From Turbatrix aceti (taxonomy: Eukaryota > Nematoda > Chromadorea > Rhabditida > Panagrolaimidae): a DNA stretch of 64,000 nucleotides. Made by a program: the position numbers and the translations under genes. The notes under the pieces were generated by a model. It had not been told where the DNA came from. It saw only the letters and a list, made by a program, of their open reading frames with translations, and searched no databases. Of the stretch, positions 1-11,431 are shown piece after piece (the first letter of the stretch is position 1; each line of letters opens with the position of its first letter). Location of the stretch: contig OZ017768.1 of NCBI GenBank assembly GCA_963969345.1, forward strand, positions 11,200,193 through 11,264,192, given 5' to 3'.

Positions 1-3000
1 GATAAAACCATAATGCCATATTTATAACGTGGGTACTTTATACCACAAATAAGCATCGTAATACCTACCACAATTTTGATTAAATTCCCCTTGCCCTTTT
101 CTATTCTCGTCAAGGCAAAAAAAAAGATTGAAGACTTATTTTAGTATTATTTATGTATTAGATGCAAGCAACAAATATTATAATTGTTATACTTCCTTGA
201 TCCTTGCCGTAGGGCATCCTTATAAAAATTATCATTAATTCCCATTAAACCTAATTGTTGCAGTTCAATTTTTCAATATCGTTCTTACATTTATTTTGAA
301 AACATTCTCCATTTCAGCAAAGCAAAGCACAAAGCCCAGTTAGCACATTTTTCGGATAACCATGGAAATTTGTAAATATTAAATTGCGTCATGAATGAAA
401 ATTCGACAGCAAAGCATCAAAAATCAAACAAATAGGAGTCAAAAATGTTATGGTAAAATGACAAAATTGGTGTTCTAAACAATCAGAAATTCAAGATTTG
501 ACCAGTTTATGACGATAGAATTTTAAACCAAGTTGTGACAAATTTCTATGCAACATACTTTTTGTTAAACCTAAACAAAATGTACTCCTTACTGAAAACA
601 GACGTCATACCAAAAGAAAATGAAACATTGTATACAAATTTTACAGTGGAAACTAAAATTTTATTTTTGTAACTATCTACAAGAAAAATTTTAGGGACAC
701 CTTTGAACAATCCTCAAAAAAATCGTTGTTTCAACGAAGTATAAAATCTTTTAATATTTTAATGCTCCTGAGCGCAAAAAATCCTTTTATTGAAACCAAA
801 TGTAATAATAACCTCTCAATGTTCGCCTCCCTCCTTTTTTGAAAAATCTGATTAAGGGCATGGCTTTTTTTCCTGTCCTCCTTTTTTTTATCGCATTGTC
901 ACAACGTGGCACGAAATTGCCATTCTTAGGATTCCTTATTGTCTTTGTTAGGATTCATAAAAAAGGTAATAATAATAAAGGGAAATGAAACGGCTGATGA
1001 AAAAATGATAAAACTTGCTATTTTATATTCAAGTTGCGCGCATTGATTGTGCAAGAATTTATGATAAACATTCGACCCACGCGTATCAAAGTCCTAATCC
1101 GTCGGTATTCATGAACAAACAAAAAATAAATCGCACTACAGTATACCTGGAACAGTCAGGCATAAGTGATGTGAGTTGAATAGTAAAAAGATAAAACCAC
1201 GTAGATTTGCAGTTGTCTGTTGCATTCACCACGGGCGGGGGACAAAAAATGGCCTTAACGTGAAACGGATTATAATAGAATTTGAAGGTTTCCAAGAAAA
1301 CTGTTGACACAAAGGTGCCGTAAGCATACGTCAGGATTATTTTTTTCATGTTGGACAGAAAATACCTGGAACCTGGATGGGGCTGAAAATGTGAAAACGG
1401 GCATTGAGGGGTTGGTTGGCACACAAACCAAGAAATATTTACATAGGTCCAAAGAGAATCAAGAAACGTGGGGCCTTCAAGCCGAAGTGTCTGAGCTTTT
1501 AAAAGCTGCCGTCAAGCCTGCTAAATACCCTCTTCCGTCACAATATTTGTTGTAGCATTGAACTTTGAGGTGATTAGAAAACATTAGACAACATTGTTTT
1601 TTGTTTTGGTCGAAATAAAGGAGCTTGGTCGTTAAAAATTATTCAGATATTTTAATGGGGATTAAATCCAAAAGTGCGTAGTTTTTATCAACAACACCCC
1701 CTGAAAAGCTTTTAAGCTAAAAAAAGATAAATTTTTTGATCACTTTAAGTTGGCATGTGTTTTTAATTTCATAAAAATAAAATATAGAAAGATTTATATG
1801 GATACAGGCAGGTGGACTTGAACATGACGAATACGTCAGGCAGCTTCACATGACGAGATCGAAAAATGGCCTGATGAAATTTGGAGGATGTTGACTAACA
1901 AAGATATTGCTGCCTACATGGATTTTGATTTTATTTCTAACTAGGTCGAAGCAAGAAAAACATACACATCATCATGTTAATAAATTTCCAAAATAACTCC
2001 GAAGCAAAATCCTTAATTTAGAATGTTTCGAAGTGGGTTGTAAATGCAGTTAACGCATTCACGCCGGTCGTAAATAAGCAAAAAGTCGACAAGAGGACAG
2101 CTATATTCTGGAAAAAACAGGAGTTGCCTTATGATTTACTATTTGGCTCTAAAAAACTGTCTGTAGTCATGAAATCTATCCAAAAACGAACGACCACTAT
2201 TTTATTTTAGCTTTAGCACTAAATATACGCGTTCTACAAGGGAATCAACAGTGATATGTATTTACAATTTTGCTATCAAATACTTAGTCAACAAACAAAA
2301 AAAAAATCGCGTCGAACACTGTTTTTTTACTAAATGTTCTAAAAAGTATCCAATTTCCCAAAAAGCAGTTTCCTGATTGTAAGTGAATCCGAAGAGTTTA
2401 TACACGTAGCCAGAGGGGGTATTTATTTACCCCTTCTCTTTTTCAGACGAGTTCGACAAAAAAGCAGTGTAAACGTGACATTATCCAATTTCCTCCATGA
2501 AACAAAAAAGTCATCAAAAGGGGGTCCGGATGTTTTGGGGGTCCGGATGATAACAAAAAAACACGGGTGACACCACCACACTGAAGAACGAACACGGGAT
2601 CAGAACGAGCAAAAAGTAAGGAAGTCGACGTGACTGACTTTTGACAAAGAAATACGGTAATGTCCAAACATCAACTTGTTTTTCTTCAACTTTTTTGTTC
2701 TTGCAAAGCAAAAAATTCGTAATGCAAAGATTTTGCTTGCGTACGACGGTCAAAAACTATAATATATTTTTGCTGTACAAACAAAAAAATAAACTTGTGT
2801 TTCGATGCGATTGCTATCCAGCAAACAACCCAAAACAAAAAAAAAGTTGAATTCAACTCGTGTCAGGACAGCGGATCAGATAAGACACCAGCAGAAAAAA
2901 AAGTAATTAATGTCAAAGAAAAAAGACAAAAACCGACGTCTTTCTGTTGATGGTGTTTTTAGAAATGTATGAGACGCTGCAAACTGACCAAAATGCATAA

Positions 3001-4831
3001 ATTAAAAAAAAATTAAACAGTAAGTTGTTGATTTTTGAATGCAATTAGAAATTTGGAAGAAAAACGGAAGTGAAAAAATGGTATTTATAAAAGTACCAAA
3101 AAAACAGTAGCCCGAATAAAAAACTTTTTTCTGCGTCAGAAAGCAAACTAAAGTGACTTCATGAAAACGGGAAAAAAATATTCAAATCTAACCAGAAGCC
3201 CCTTATAAAATCCTTTGGACACCTCCCTACAATGTCTACCGCAATCAGTGAGGGCCTATGGGCAACGACATTTAGGCCATGAAATGTGTATGGCTTCCAG
3301 CTTTCTTGCAACCGGCATACAATTTGCCAGAAGTTTACGTATGTCTGCAGAGGTTTATATTTGTGAACCAGTGAAATAGACAAGGGAACAGGAGAAAAAT
3401 TAGAATCCAATTTACTAGTTTGCATTATCCAGGGGCTCAAAAACCGTTGTAGGGCGCCTCCGTATTGTTAACTGAATGAGATGGTTTGTGCGCGTAAGCG
3501 GTGACGTTGGGGAAATTTAGCTTCCCAGTGTAAATACCAAAATCGTTATTATCAAAATCAAAATTATTTACAATTTTTCAATTTTTCAATTCGATCAAAA
3601 ATTGACAACAGGGCAAAAAGTTACTTCACTAAACACAAAAAAAATTGGTAACAAAAAACAAAATAATTCCGGTGTCAAAATTTAATTCTGGTGGCGAAAT
3701 AAAAAATTCAAAACCGCATTTCGCGTCATAACTTTTTATGCTGTTGTTTTTTTCATTTTGCTGACAACCCAGATTTGACAGGTGACGGGGAAAAAATGCA
3801 CAACTTGAAACCGAAAAAATAATCCGTAAACGACCGAACTAAATATATTTTTCAATCCTTCAAAACTAACAATTATATGCAAAAAATACGTTTGTATGGG
3901 TGTACTTTTATGTGACTACAGTCTGCAATCATTGACCATCAGTCCTTTGCGAACACTATGACCTAATGCGTTCTAGAAATGCCGTGAACTTCAGAGCATC
4001 TTAGCTCTCACGTATTGTGGGAAGGATTCCCATGGACACCTTGTGGTCGCTATAAAGTGCATCGAGCAGGCGAGCAGGATGCAGCTTGTGTATTCAGAAC
4101 GCAGCTAACATGAATTATGTTCTGTCCCCCCCTATGTAATTATCCTCCCCCTAGGAAACCGTAACCCACTAGGTAAACAAATATTTCGGTTCAAATTGAA
4201 CCAGCGTCTCAAAATGGTAAAAAGGTGTGGAGAAGAACAATACTAGACGCACCAGACTATTGCAACTTGTTTGTAGACCATTCTTGCTGAGCAATAAACT
4301 CTTTTTTACTGCAGTAGCGACTGACATTGGGCAGCCAGACCTTCCCCTTACTTTTTGCTGCCAAAACGCCATTTTAGTCCGCGTGGTAGTAATTTTCTAT
4401 GTTCGCTCAAAAATCAACTGCGCAAAGAGCTTTATTCTATTAAAGCTACCACTCTGCACTCGCCGCTGACTGCAGTGCTGCTGCGGATTAACTTCCCAAA
4501 ACGTCCCCGAACCCTTTTACACCGTGTGTGCATAGGTTCTTTTTCTCTGCGTCTCTTCGAATAATGCAATGCGGATGATCGCGCTTGGCGCTACAAGCTT
4601 TTTGTGTAGGCAGATGGACAAGAGCGGTATTCGCGAATGCTTTTTCATAATTTTTTGCGTAAGCAGATGGACAAAAGGTGTCTCCACGCATCCTTCTTCC
4701 GCCCTTGCGAAAGCTTGAGGATGGGTCCGAATAATTTTTGAAATGCTCTTGCATAAGCTGTGGCATAGACTGGGTGAAGGAAACAGAACGCCGAAAATGG
4801 ACCTACACAGGCAACAACAATTTACCAATTT

Positions 4832-4904
4832 TTACGCAAGTAAACCAAGTTTTTACGCAAGTAGAATTAATTCTACTTGCGTAAAACTTGGTTAACTTGC
4901 GTAA
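4832..4904. repeat. Near-perfect palindrome built from a 10-bp motif
   Basis: Bases 4832-4868 and 4869-4904 are reverse complements with one mismatch and one single-base gap, and there is no loop. Each arm contains the motif TTACGCAAGT twice, so the palindrome carries four copies in total. Just upstream (about 4597-4770) are degenerate direct repeats containing TGCGTAAGCAGATGGACAA-like segments, which suggests that the region grew by local duplication. No coding function is apparent. Such snap-back sequences can be mobile-element ends or recombination-prone sites. Confidence 0.8.
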
Positions 4905-6215
4905 CGCTTTTCCCGCGCTTTTCGCGTTGCCCGTCTCTTCATTTTACCTAGGTATACCACATTTTCTCACTTTTCACATTTTTATTGTCCAAATTCGCAA
5001 AACAAGTAACTCATGAGTAATGGTGAAATAAATAAATAATTGATGGCATGAATAAAAGTCGCTACTACTGGTAATGCAGAAAGGACTGGTGTGCATGATC
5101 GGGTCCGGAACAAACAACAATTACAGTACTGACCAGTGAAGTATGCGTTTCTAATCTTTTAAACGCCACATCTTCAAATCTTAATCTTTTGAGCTGATTT
5201 TTTAACTGTAACTTGTTGTTACCAAAGGTAATAGTTATGTAAAATTTCAGTTGCATAGCTGACTCTCAACATATTGAAAAAAAATCTATTGTTTCTGGGA
5301 AAGCGCATAATTCTCTTTTTTGACTTCAATCAACCCCAATTTTTGTTCTAGTTGAGTAACATCTTGTATAACAAAATGTATGATGTTCACAACATCGGAG
5401 CTTTGTAAAAAAGCGATAAACACAATATTGCACTGTCCAAGATGGAGCACGGATCGCCATGAAGTGATTGACCTTTTCATTGGTGTTTTTGTGTTTTGTT
5501 GTTCCAAAAAAAATTATTTTTGTACTCATTATGCTACAAAATACTTTCTAATAGTTATCTGGACAAAATTGTACAAAAAGAACTTATTTGCTCACAAACA
5601 ATTTGATTTTTGTGATTTTACCAATGCTGATGTTGAGGTACTAGAGCGAATAGACCCCGGTTTTCGCTGTATAAATTTTTTCCTGATATGTAATTCATGC
5701 TAAAATTAAATATAACAATTGTTAAAAACAATCTCTAACAATCCACAGTTCATTCTGTGATTAAGGAACCCAAATTCGGGGGTTTTGTTGAGCAACCACT
5801 ACCTCAACATGGCTGGCAGGTTACTGAAGCTCAACCAGCTCAGTTCATTGCTTTGATTTTCGTCATTTTGAAAAAAAATTGTAATTTTTTAGCGGTTTTT
5901 TTGCAAGTTTTGGCTTATCATTTTTGCTAAAAACTACTTTCGAAAACTATATGCCGAAATTATTGTGTAGTTATTGTGTTTTTTTAAGAAACCTGTTCGA
6001 AGTCGGTCATATTTAAAAAACGATTGGTAAAACATAATTATTTTGGAGCAAAAACAGTCAGTTTTCAGCGCACTTTGGCAAAAAAATTCTGATATTTAGA
6101 AAATTCGTCAGCCAATTCTTGAAATTTTTTAATGACGTCATTTTGAGCAGTACCCCCCTCCCCTCTCCATCATTTTCCGTCATTTTTGGACTGACCCCTC
6201 TCCCCCCTCTTGCAA

Positions 6216-6238
6216 TGACGTAATTTCTGGACAAGCCC
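6216..6238 (+). repeat. Dispersed terminal-repeat fragment, copy 1
   Basis: The segment GACGTAATTTCTGGACAAGC followed by CCT lies immediately left of the fold-back element and recurs at 10010-10032. Both copies are preceded by C/G-rich tracts (CCCCCTCC-like here, GGAGGAGGGGGG there). Termini of this general form are common at the ends of Tc1/mariner-like miniature elements, so these look like remnants of one repeat family. Only one end is recognisable at each site. Confidence 0.55.
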
Positions 6239-6240
6239 TA

Positions 6241-7021
6241 TAAGTGCCAATTTTAGGCTAAATTGTTCGGTTTTTTGGCCACCACATGTTGGGTTTTCAG
6301 AGGTGGATACATTGGCATAGCCTATCTTCCCACGTTCTGACGCCTCGAATGATGTATAACACAAAATTTGCCAGGTACCCTAAAGTTGTCATCCATGGGC
6401 TTTTATGGTTCGCACTCGAGAAAACGCGCGCGATCAGCCTCTTTTTCACTTCACACGAGCGTGCGCACGCATGAAAGGAGTCATGTTCAATAAAAGGCTC
6501 TGAAGCCAATTTTTGTTTTTATGCTCGCGGTCACTTTGGTAAGCTTTGACATGTCCCAAATATCACTTTAAGCTAGTTGAGCTTTTTATCGGAAATTTTG
6601 CACAAAGTTACAGTGTTCGAAAGTTTCATGTTTTTTCAATGCCTGTGGCAGTGCCCAATAATGTCAGATAAAAAGCCTGAAATGTTAAAATCAATCTTTG
6701 GGACATGCTAAAGTCTACCAAAGTGACCGCGAGCAAGCATAAAAAACAAAAATTGGCTTCAGGGCCTTTTTTTGAACACGACTCCTTTCATGCGTGCGCA
6801 CGCTCGTGTGAAGTGAAAAAGAGGCTGATCGCGCGCGTTTTCTCGAGTGCGAACCATAAAAGCCCATGGATGACAACTTTAGGGTACCTGGCAAATTTTG
6901 TGTTATACATCATTCGAGGCGTCAGAACGTGGGAAGATAGGCTATGCCAATGTATCCACCTCTGAAAACCCAATCTGTGGTGGCCAAAAAACCGAACAAT
7001 TTAGCCTAAAATTGACACTTA
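6241..7021. mobile_element. Long fold-back element with TA ends (MITE-like)
   Basis: Two inverted arms of about 320 bp (6241-6561 and 6697-7021) flank a unique core of about 135 bp. The arms are highly similar, so the same 60-residue frame opens outward on both strands and is not a gene. Both outer ends read TA followed by AGTG(C/T)CAATTTTAGG, so the element is bounded by TA dinucleotides. That is the target-site signature of Tc1/mariner-type elements. No transposase is present, so this would be a non-autonomous copy. The classification is inferred from the termini; the hairpin itself is seen directly. Confidence 0.75.
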
Positions 7022-7575
7022 CCGTAGCGATAAAAAAAATTTGAATAGGACATCGTGTTCCCCGCCCCTCAAAATCCCCACAAAAAAATTTTCAGCTTTT
7101 TTTCTCATAAATAAAGCCCGTGGCATTGATTTTTGTCGAAAACTTCCAGAAGCCAAAACTACAGAATCCGATTTTTTTTTTAAATCTATGTTTGGCGGAA
7201 CTAGAGGTTTTTAGAGGTGGGGAACAATGCTGGCTCAAAAAATAAAAAGTTGTAAAAAAGTCTTGTCGGCCGTCCAAAATTCTCTCGTGGACTGCCTCTT
7301 AAGTGTTCGGAAACATGCTCTTACGGAGACAAAAAAATACTTCTTGTATACTTCCTTAGTTCCTCCTCGAACCAAGAAAAACTGTCCCTTTTCAAGGTAA
7401 AAAAAACTCCATTTACAATCTCCCCCTTCCGCAAGAATCCAAACTAACCCTGCAAAAAACTTTTCCGATAATAAATAGAGCACTTCCAGTGTCGTGTCAA
7501 CTTCATCCGTTATAAAAATACTGCATACAAGAAACAAATCCACAATACTTCAGAAAAAGAGACCCGACGGAATAA

Positions 7576-7899
7576 TCAGAAGCTGTTGTCCGCGTAAGAG
7601 TCGGAGCCGACAATGACGCGACGCTCGCCGGAGGATGCGTGCTTTGGGCCGGCGTCGGGCTTCTTGACAACGAGATAGCCCTTTTCCATCAGAGAGAAGC
7701 GTACGGTCAACGGGATCTACAATCGACAAAGTAAATTTTTCTTGACGTCATATAAAATAAAACGAACCTCATTTACGACGCCTAGTACAGTTGCCAACTG
7801 CTCGGTGGCTTCTGACAGGGCAATGTTGTTCTCGCGGGTCCGCTCCATGCCCGGGAGGGGAATCAATTCGACTCCGTGATCATAATTCTTCTGAGGCAT
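7576..7899 (-). CDS. Conserved-looking 90-aa small protein, function unknown
   Basis: Two exons on the minus strand, 7899-7768 and 7716-7576, are joined across a 51-nt intron (donor GTTCGT, acceptor TTGTAG) in phase 0 and give about 90 residues. The start at 7899 is the only ATG that fits the upstream exon. The protein has an amphipathic central part (residues about 28-56, with SEATEQLA and IPLTVRFSLMEKGYLVVKK) and a polar tail rich in Ser, Arg and Asp. There is no signal peptide and no membrane segment. Codon use favours C or G at third positions like the housekeeping genes in the window, which supports a real gene. I do not recognise the family. It could be a subunit of a larger complex given its size and helical character, but that is speculation. 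Confidence 0.65.
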
Positions 7900-8508
7900 G
7901 CTGCAACGTCGGAAACGAAAACTGGAGCTGTGACAAAGGAACGATTCTGGTGGAATGCGTAGAAAAAAATGCGTGATAAATGCGAGTTTGATCGGGAAAA
8001 ACTGGCGCCAAAAAAAGAATCCTGGCAAAAAGTGTCCAACAAGTGCGAATGTTGCGCACAAAACGCGTTTTTTGCAGGGTTTTCTATTTTGACTTTTTGT
8101 ACCGCTCGCTCCGCCACCGCTCCTTATTTTTTTTTATTTTCCCCCGCTCGCTCCAAAACACTGGTTCTTTGTTTGTTTTTTTAGTTTTTACGATAAATCA
8201 TTTCAATGCCGTAATCAGTTTATTATCTTTATTTGCTTTGTAAATGTTTACATTTTACATTTAAATTCATTACTCTTACTCGTGCTTTTAAGCCACCGAA
8301 AGTAGTAATTAAAATTACTCATCACAAAAATTAGAGAGATAGTGAAGAGTATCGGGATTGAAGAGGGGGCGCTGTAAATGTTTGTCAAACGTTTTTTAAT
8401 CCGTGATAGGCAGCATGGCGCAGAATTATGTCTTGCTTCAGGCTACGATTTTTATAGAAATTTGTTTCAAATGATTTCAGATTGTGGTTTACTCTTTTTA
8501 CCTCAAAG

Positions 8509-9059
8509 ATGCCTTGGCGCTCGAAAAGGGCAAAAGTCGCTATACAGAATTTGTCCAAATCAAAGGGACGTCCTCGTAAAATCCGTGTTCCCGAAATCCC
8601 GGTTGCAGCTGTTCCTCCCCCGGCTTACCCGGGACCAATCCCAAATGTCGTCAAGGAAAAGACTGCGCCCAAGAATTCGAATCGAGATCCCTCGAAGGCG
8701 CTGGACGCTGGGATACAAAAAAGGGCCGAGAAAAAGCGCAGATATCAAACACAAAGCACTCAAATGGTTGCGGCAAAACAACAGAAGGCTCTTGAGCGGC
8801 ATCTATCGGGTCTGTTTTGTCTCATTAGATTTTTTTGATTTCGTTTCTATTTCCAGTTATTGGCGAAGCCAGCGCCCACGTTTCCGATTTTCCGCCGACG
8901 GTAGAATCCATCGGTAAGCCATCTCTTGGCGGGCAGGAAGCACAGACGGAGACTGCATCACCTGAAGCAGCGACCCCCAATCAGGTCATTTCGTTTCCGC
9001 TTGTGATTAACGTGCTCAACGTACAATGCAATTTCATCGAGCTCCGATCGTTGATTTAG
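8509..9059 (+). CDS. Basic protein A, tandem paralog of basic protein B
   Basis: Two exons, 8509-8809 and 8857-9059, are joined across a 47-nt intron (GTCTGT...TTTCCAG) and encode 167 residues. A 3' splice acceptor (ATTTCAG) ends 29 bases before the ATG. The N-terminal two thirds are very rich in Lys, Arg and Pro and look disordered. The C-terminal part ends in the block PLVINVLNVQCNFIELRSL. The gene immediately downstream has the same intron position and phase. It shares VVKEKTA, ALDAGI/ALDAAI, KKRAEKK and the C-terminal block, so the frame is fixed by comparison. AATAAA follows at 9160. The charge suggests nucleic-acid binding, but no domain is recognisable. A 179-codon frame overlapping exon 1 on the same strand is a shadow. 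Confidence 0.75.
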
Positions 9060-9350
9060 CCAAGCTGCCGGTTTCACGAATTCCACTGTGATATCTCAAC
9101 GACTACGGATGCCTCTGGTGAGCCTACAGATAAAATGTCCAAATATCAACAATTTCGTTAATAAAATTTTTGATTTACTTCATTCAAGTCATTTTGTTCA
9201 ATTATTTTTGTGTTTGTACGCGTTGAGGTTGGACTGATATAAAAATTCCACGTTTTTTTACACTTTGTTTGAATGTTTAACAATTCATCACGGGATGACC
9301 GGTATCTTATACTGATTTGTACGATTTATGTTTTTAGCTCGATTTTAGTC

Positions 9351-9898
9351 ATGCCTCGACGCAATAAACGGGCCCGGGTTGCGGCAGCAAATGCGAGAAG
9401 TACTATTGGACGTCCGAAACCACGACGTAACGTCGCCCCGAAACCCCCACCTCTGAAAAGTGAGCCTCTCCCGAAACCGAAGCAAAAAGTAGTCAAGGAG
9501 AAGACTGCGTCGAAGAATCCGGCTCTCAAAAAGGCGCTTGACGCTGCGATCAAAAAAAGAGCTGAGAAAAAACTCAGAGATCAAGCGCTAACCGCTCGGT
9601 TTAATGCGGGAAAACAAAAGAAAGCTCGTGAGCGTCTGGCGTGTATGTATTTTTCTGATTTGAGATTTTTGTGACTGGGTATCTATTTTTAGTGATGGGT
9701 GTGGCCGATTTTCGCGTCCCTGATGTTCCCACGGACAAGATAGAATCCATCGATGAGTCTTCACCTGGAGGACAGGAAGTACAGACTGAGACTGCTATAC
9801 CTGAAGCCGCTGCCCCCAATCAGGTCGTTTCGCGTCCGCTTGTGATTAACGTGCTCAATGTTCAATGCAATTTTATCAAGCTCCGACCGCTGATGTAG
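9351..9898 (+). CDS. Basic protein B, tandem paralog of basic protein A
   Basis: Exons 9351-9642 and 9693-9898 are joined across a 50-nt intron (GTATGT...TTTTTAG) and give 165 residues. The ATG lies two bases after a TTTTAG acceptor, as expected for a spliced-leader or 5'-UTR splice site. The N-terminus begins MPRRNKRARV and is followed by a Lys/Pro-rich stretch, an Ala/Lys helix-like stretch and an acidic linker (residues about 105-140). The protein ends with PLVINVLNVQCNFIKLRPLM. It is clearly homologous to the gene at 8509-9059 over its whole length but diverged, so the duplication is not recent. AATAAA is at 9923. Its second exon is overlapped on the opposite strand by the long last exon of a minus-strand gene. 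Function is unknown; a chromatin or RNA role is only a guess from charge. Confidence 0.75.
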
Positions 9899-11105
9899 CC
9901 ATGGCTTTACCGATTTTGCTTTAATAAAATGTGTTTCACCAATCTTTTTTAAATGCCCGACTCCAATGACAAAGGGAGGAGGGGGGTAAAAAATCCCCGA
10001 TTTCGCGATGACGTAATTTCTGGACAAGCCCTTATCGTTTTCATCAAAGACAACGCCGCCGTCATCGATGTCCTCGTCGCCAGTTTCGTAGACATCCAGC
10101 TGATAAAGAAATTGGATGTTTTCCGAAAGTATTTTTTGACGATTGAAAGAAAAACCGTAATGTTGCACAAAAAATAAGCAAATGTTGAAGCGCTTTGGGA
10201 TTTGACGTAGAGTAGCAACCACAGAGCCGAATTCTTCTTTCAGCGAATCCCATCCGTCGAAGGCAGTCACCGATTGAACGCCCAAATGAACATTGACGAC
10301 ATTTGATGAAAGTTCTGATAAGCAGCGGATCAAGTCCTCGACATCGAAAGGAACAGAGTCAAATGAGATCCATGCAAAGTAAAAGTTCTGTATACGTTGA
10401 AATTCAGCCCCGAACGAGTACAACGTAGCAATAAAGTTATCAATTCGTGCAAAAAAATCGAAACGCAATTCCAGGGCAACCGATGAATCTGCATTTAATT
10501 TCTCCTGAAAAAAAATTTTAAATTTAAAATTAACCATATCAAAAAAATACACTTACTTTTAACGGATTGTAACTCCCCACTGTGTCAAAATCAAAGCTGA
10601 AATAAATTGTTTCAAACCGAGAAAGAGATTCTTGGATAGCGTCAAGTGAAGAAACATTGATCATGAGTTTTCGGGTTTTCGAAATCAAATTTTGAATTAC
10701 GTCCGACGAAAAAAAATCGTTTCTCAGGTAAAGCAGGTTAAGTTCAGCGAGGTCGGCATTGATACGATACACATCACTCAAAAAACCGATTACCCTGACA
10801 TTCGGTTCCTGCTTAATCTTCAGCTTCCGGACGAACGGCAAGATCCAGTTGCATTGGTTAATGGTGAGATATGGGTGATCGTTTTCAACCTAAAAACTGT
10901 ATTAAAAGCAAAATCAATTCAAAAAATAACTTACCCAAAATATCGCAGAGTCATCACAAAATCCGACAAAATTGTTCTGCATTACAGTGCCAAATGCGTG
11001 CACCAGTTCGCAAGAAGAGAAAACCAGGTTTTTTAGAACATCTGTCTGCTTCGTGATAGTACCCAAAATCAAATCCCGGTGATAAGCGGAGGACAACGGC
11101 TGCAT
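9761..11105 (-). CDS. F-box-like protein with repeat-derived, antisense-overlapping 3' end
   Basis: Three minus-strand exons, 11105-10935, 10889-10557 and 10504-9761, join cleanly in phase 0 with introns of 45 and 52 nt and GTAAGT donors. They predict about 415 residues. Residues about 1-40 (PLSSAYHRDLILGTITKQ and the Leu/Val-rich segment after it) weakly resemble an F-box, and the rest resembles the loosely conserved substrate-binding halves of nematode F-box proteins. If the call is right the protein would recruit targets to an SCF ubiquitin ligase. The last exon appears intact to about 10035. It then reads through a dispersed-repeat fragment at 10010-10032 and the complement of the neighbouring plus-strand gene before stopping at 9761. 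The true C-terminus may therefore be lost or spliced differently. The family call is weak; the exon structure is good. Confidence 0.5.
10010..10032 (+). repeat. Dispersed terminal-repeat fragment, copy 2
   Basis: This is identical over the shared 23 bases to the segment at 6216-6238. It lies inside the 3' part of the minus-strand gene at 9761-11105, exactly where that gene's frame stops looking like the upstream protein. This suggests that repeat-derived sequence has been incorporated into the reading frame. Confidence 0.55.
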
Positions 11106-11431
11106 CCTTATTCGACTCGTAAACACGCTTTTTCACATGTTTATTTTTCTCTTTGTAAACATGTCATTAGTTTCTTTGTTATTTTAAAATGTAAAAATGT
11201 AGTGGCTCTCCGAAAAATAAATGGTCCAGTAACGTTGTTGGCTTTTTGCAAAGCGTATCTACGGTAGATTTTTACACGCTTCAAAAAACTCACAATCAAT
11301 GAAATTGAATGAAATGCCGAAATAATGCCGCAGAAGCACTCCAATTTCACTTCAAAATTAATATCTTTATTGTACAATACATTTGAAACCCACACTCGGG
11401 ACACAACAATGACTTCTTTGCTGCAAAAAAG

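Larger units (their letters stand above)
1..7575. other. Gene-poor AT-rich region with repeats
   Basis: No convincing gene is visible in this 7.5-kb stretch. Open frames are short, usually begin at non-ATG codons, and lack codon structure or recognisable motifs. The sequence is rich in A and T homopolymers. The structures that can be supported are a near-perfect palindrome at 4832-4904, degenerate direct repeats at about 4590-4770, and a long fold-back element at 6241-7021, all listed separately. The last 300 bases (about 7270-7575) probably include the 3' UTR of the minus-strand gene ending at 7576. Confidence 0.6.

Noticed and set aside
6286..6973. Two identical 60-residue frames on opposite strands
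   Set aside because: They are the two arms of the fold-back element and have no independent coding evidence.
8378..8917. 179-codon plus-strand frame
   Set aside because: It overlaps exon 1 of basic protein A in another frame. The frame of A is fixed by its paralog at 9351-9898.
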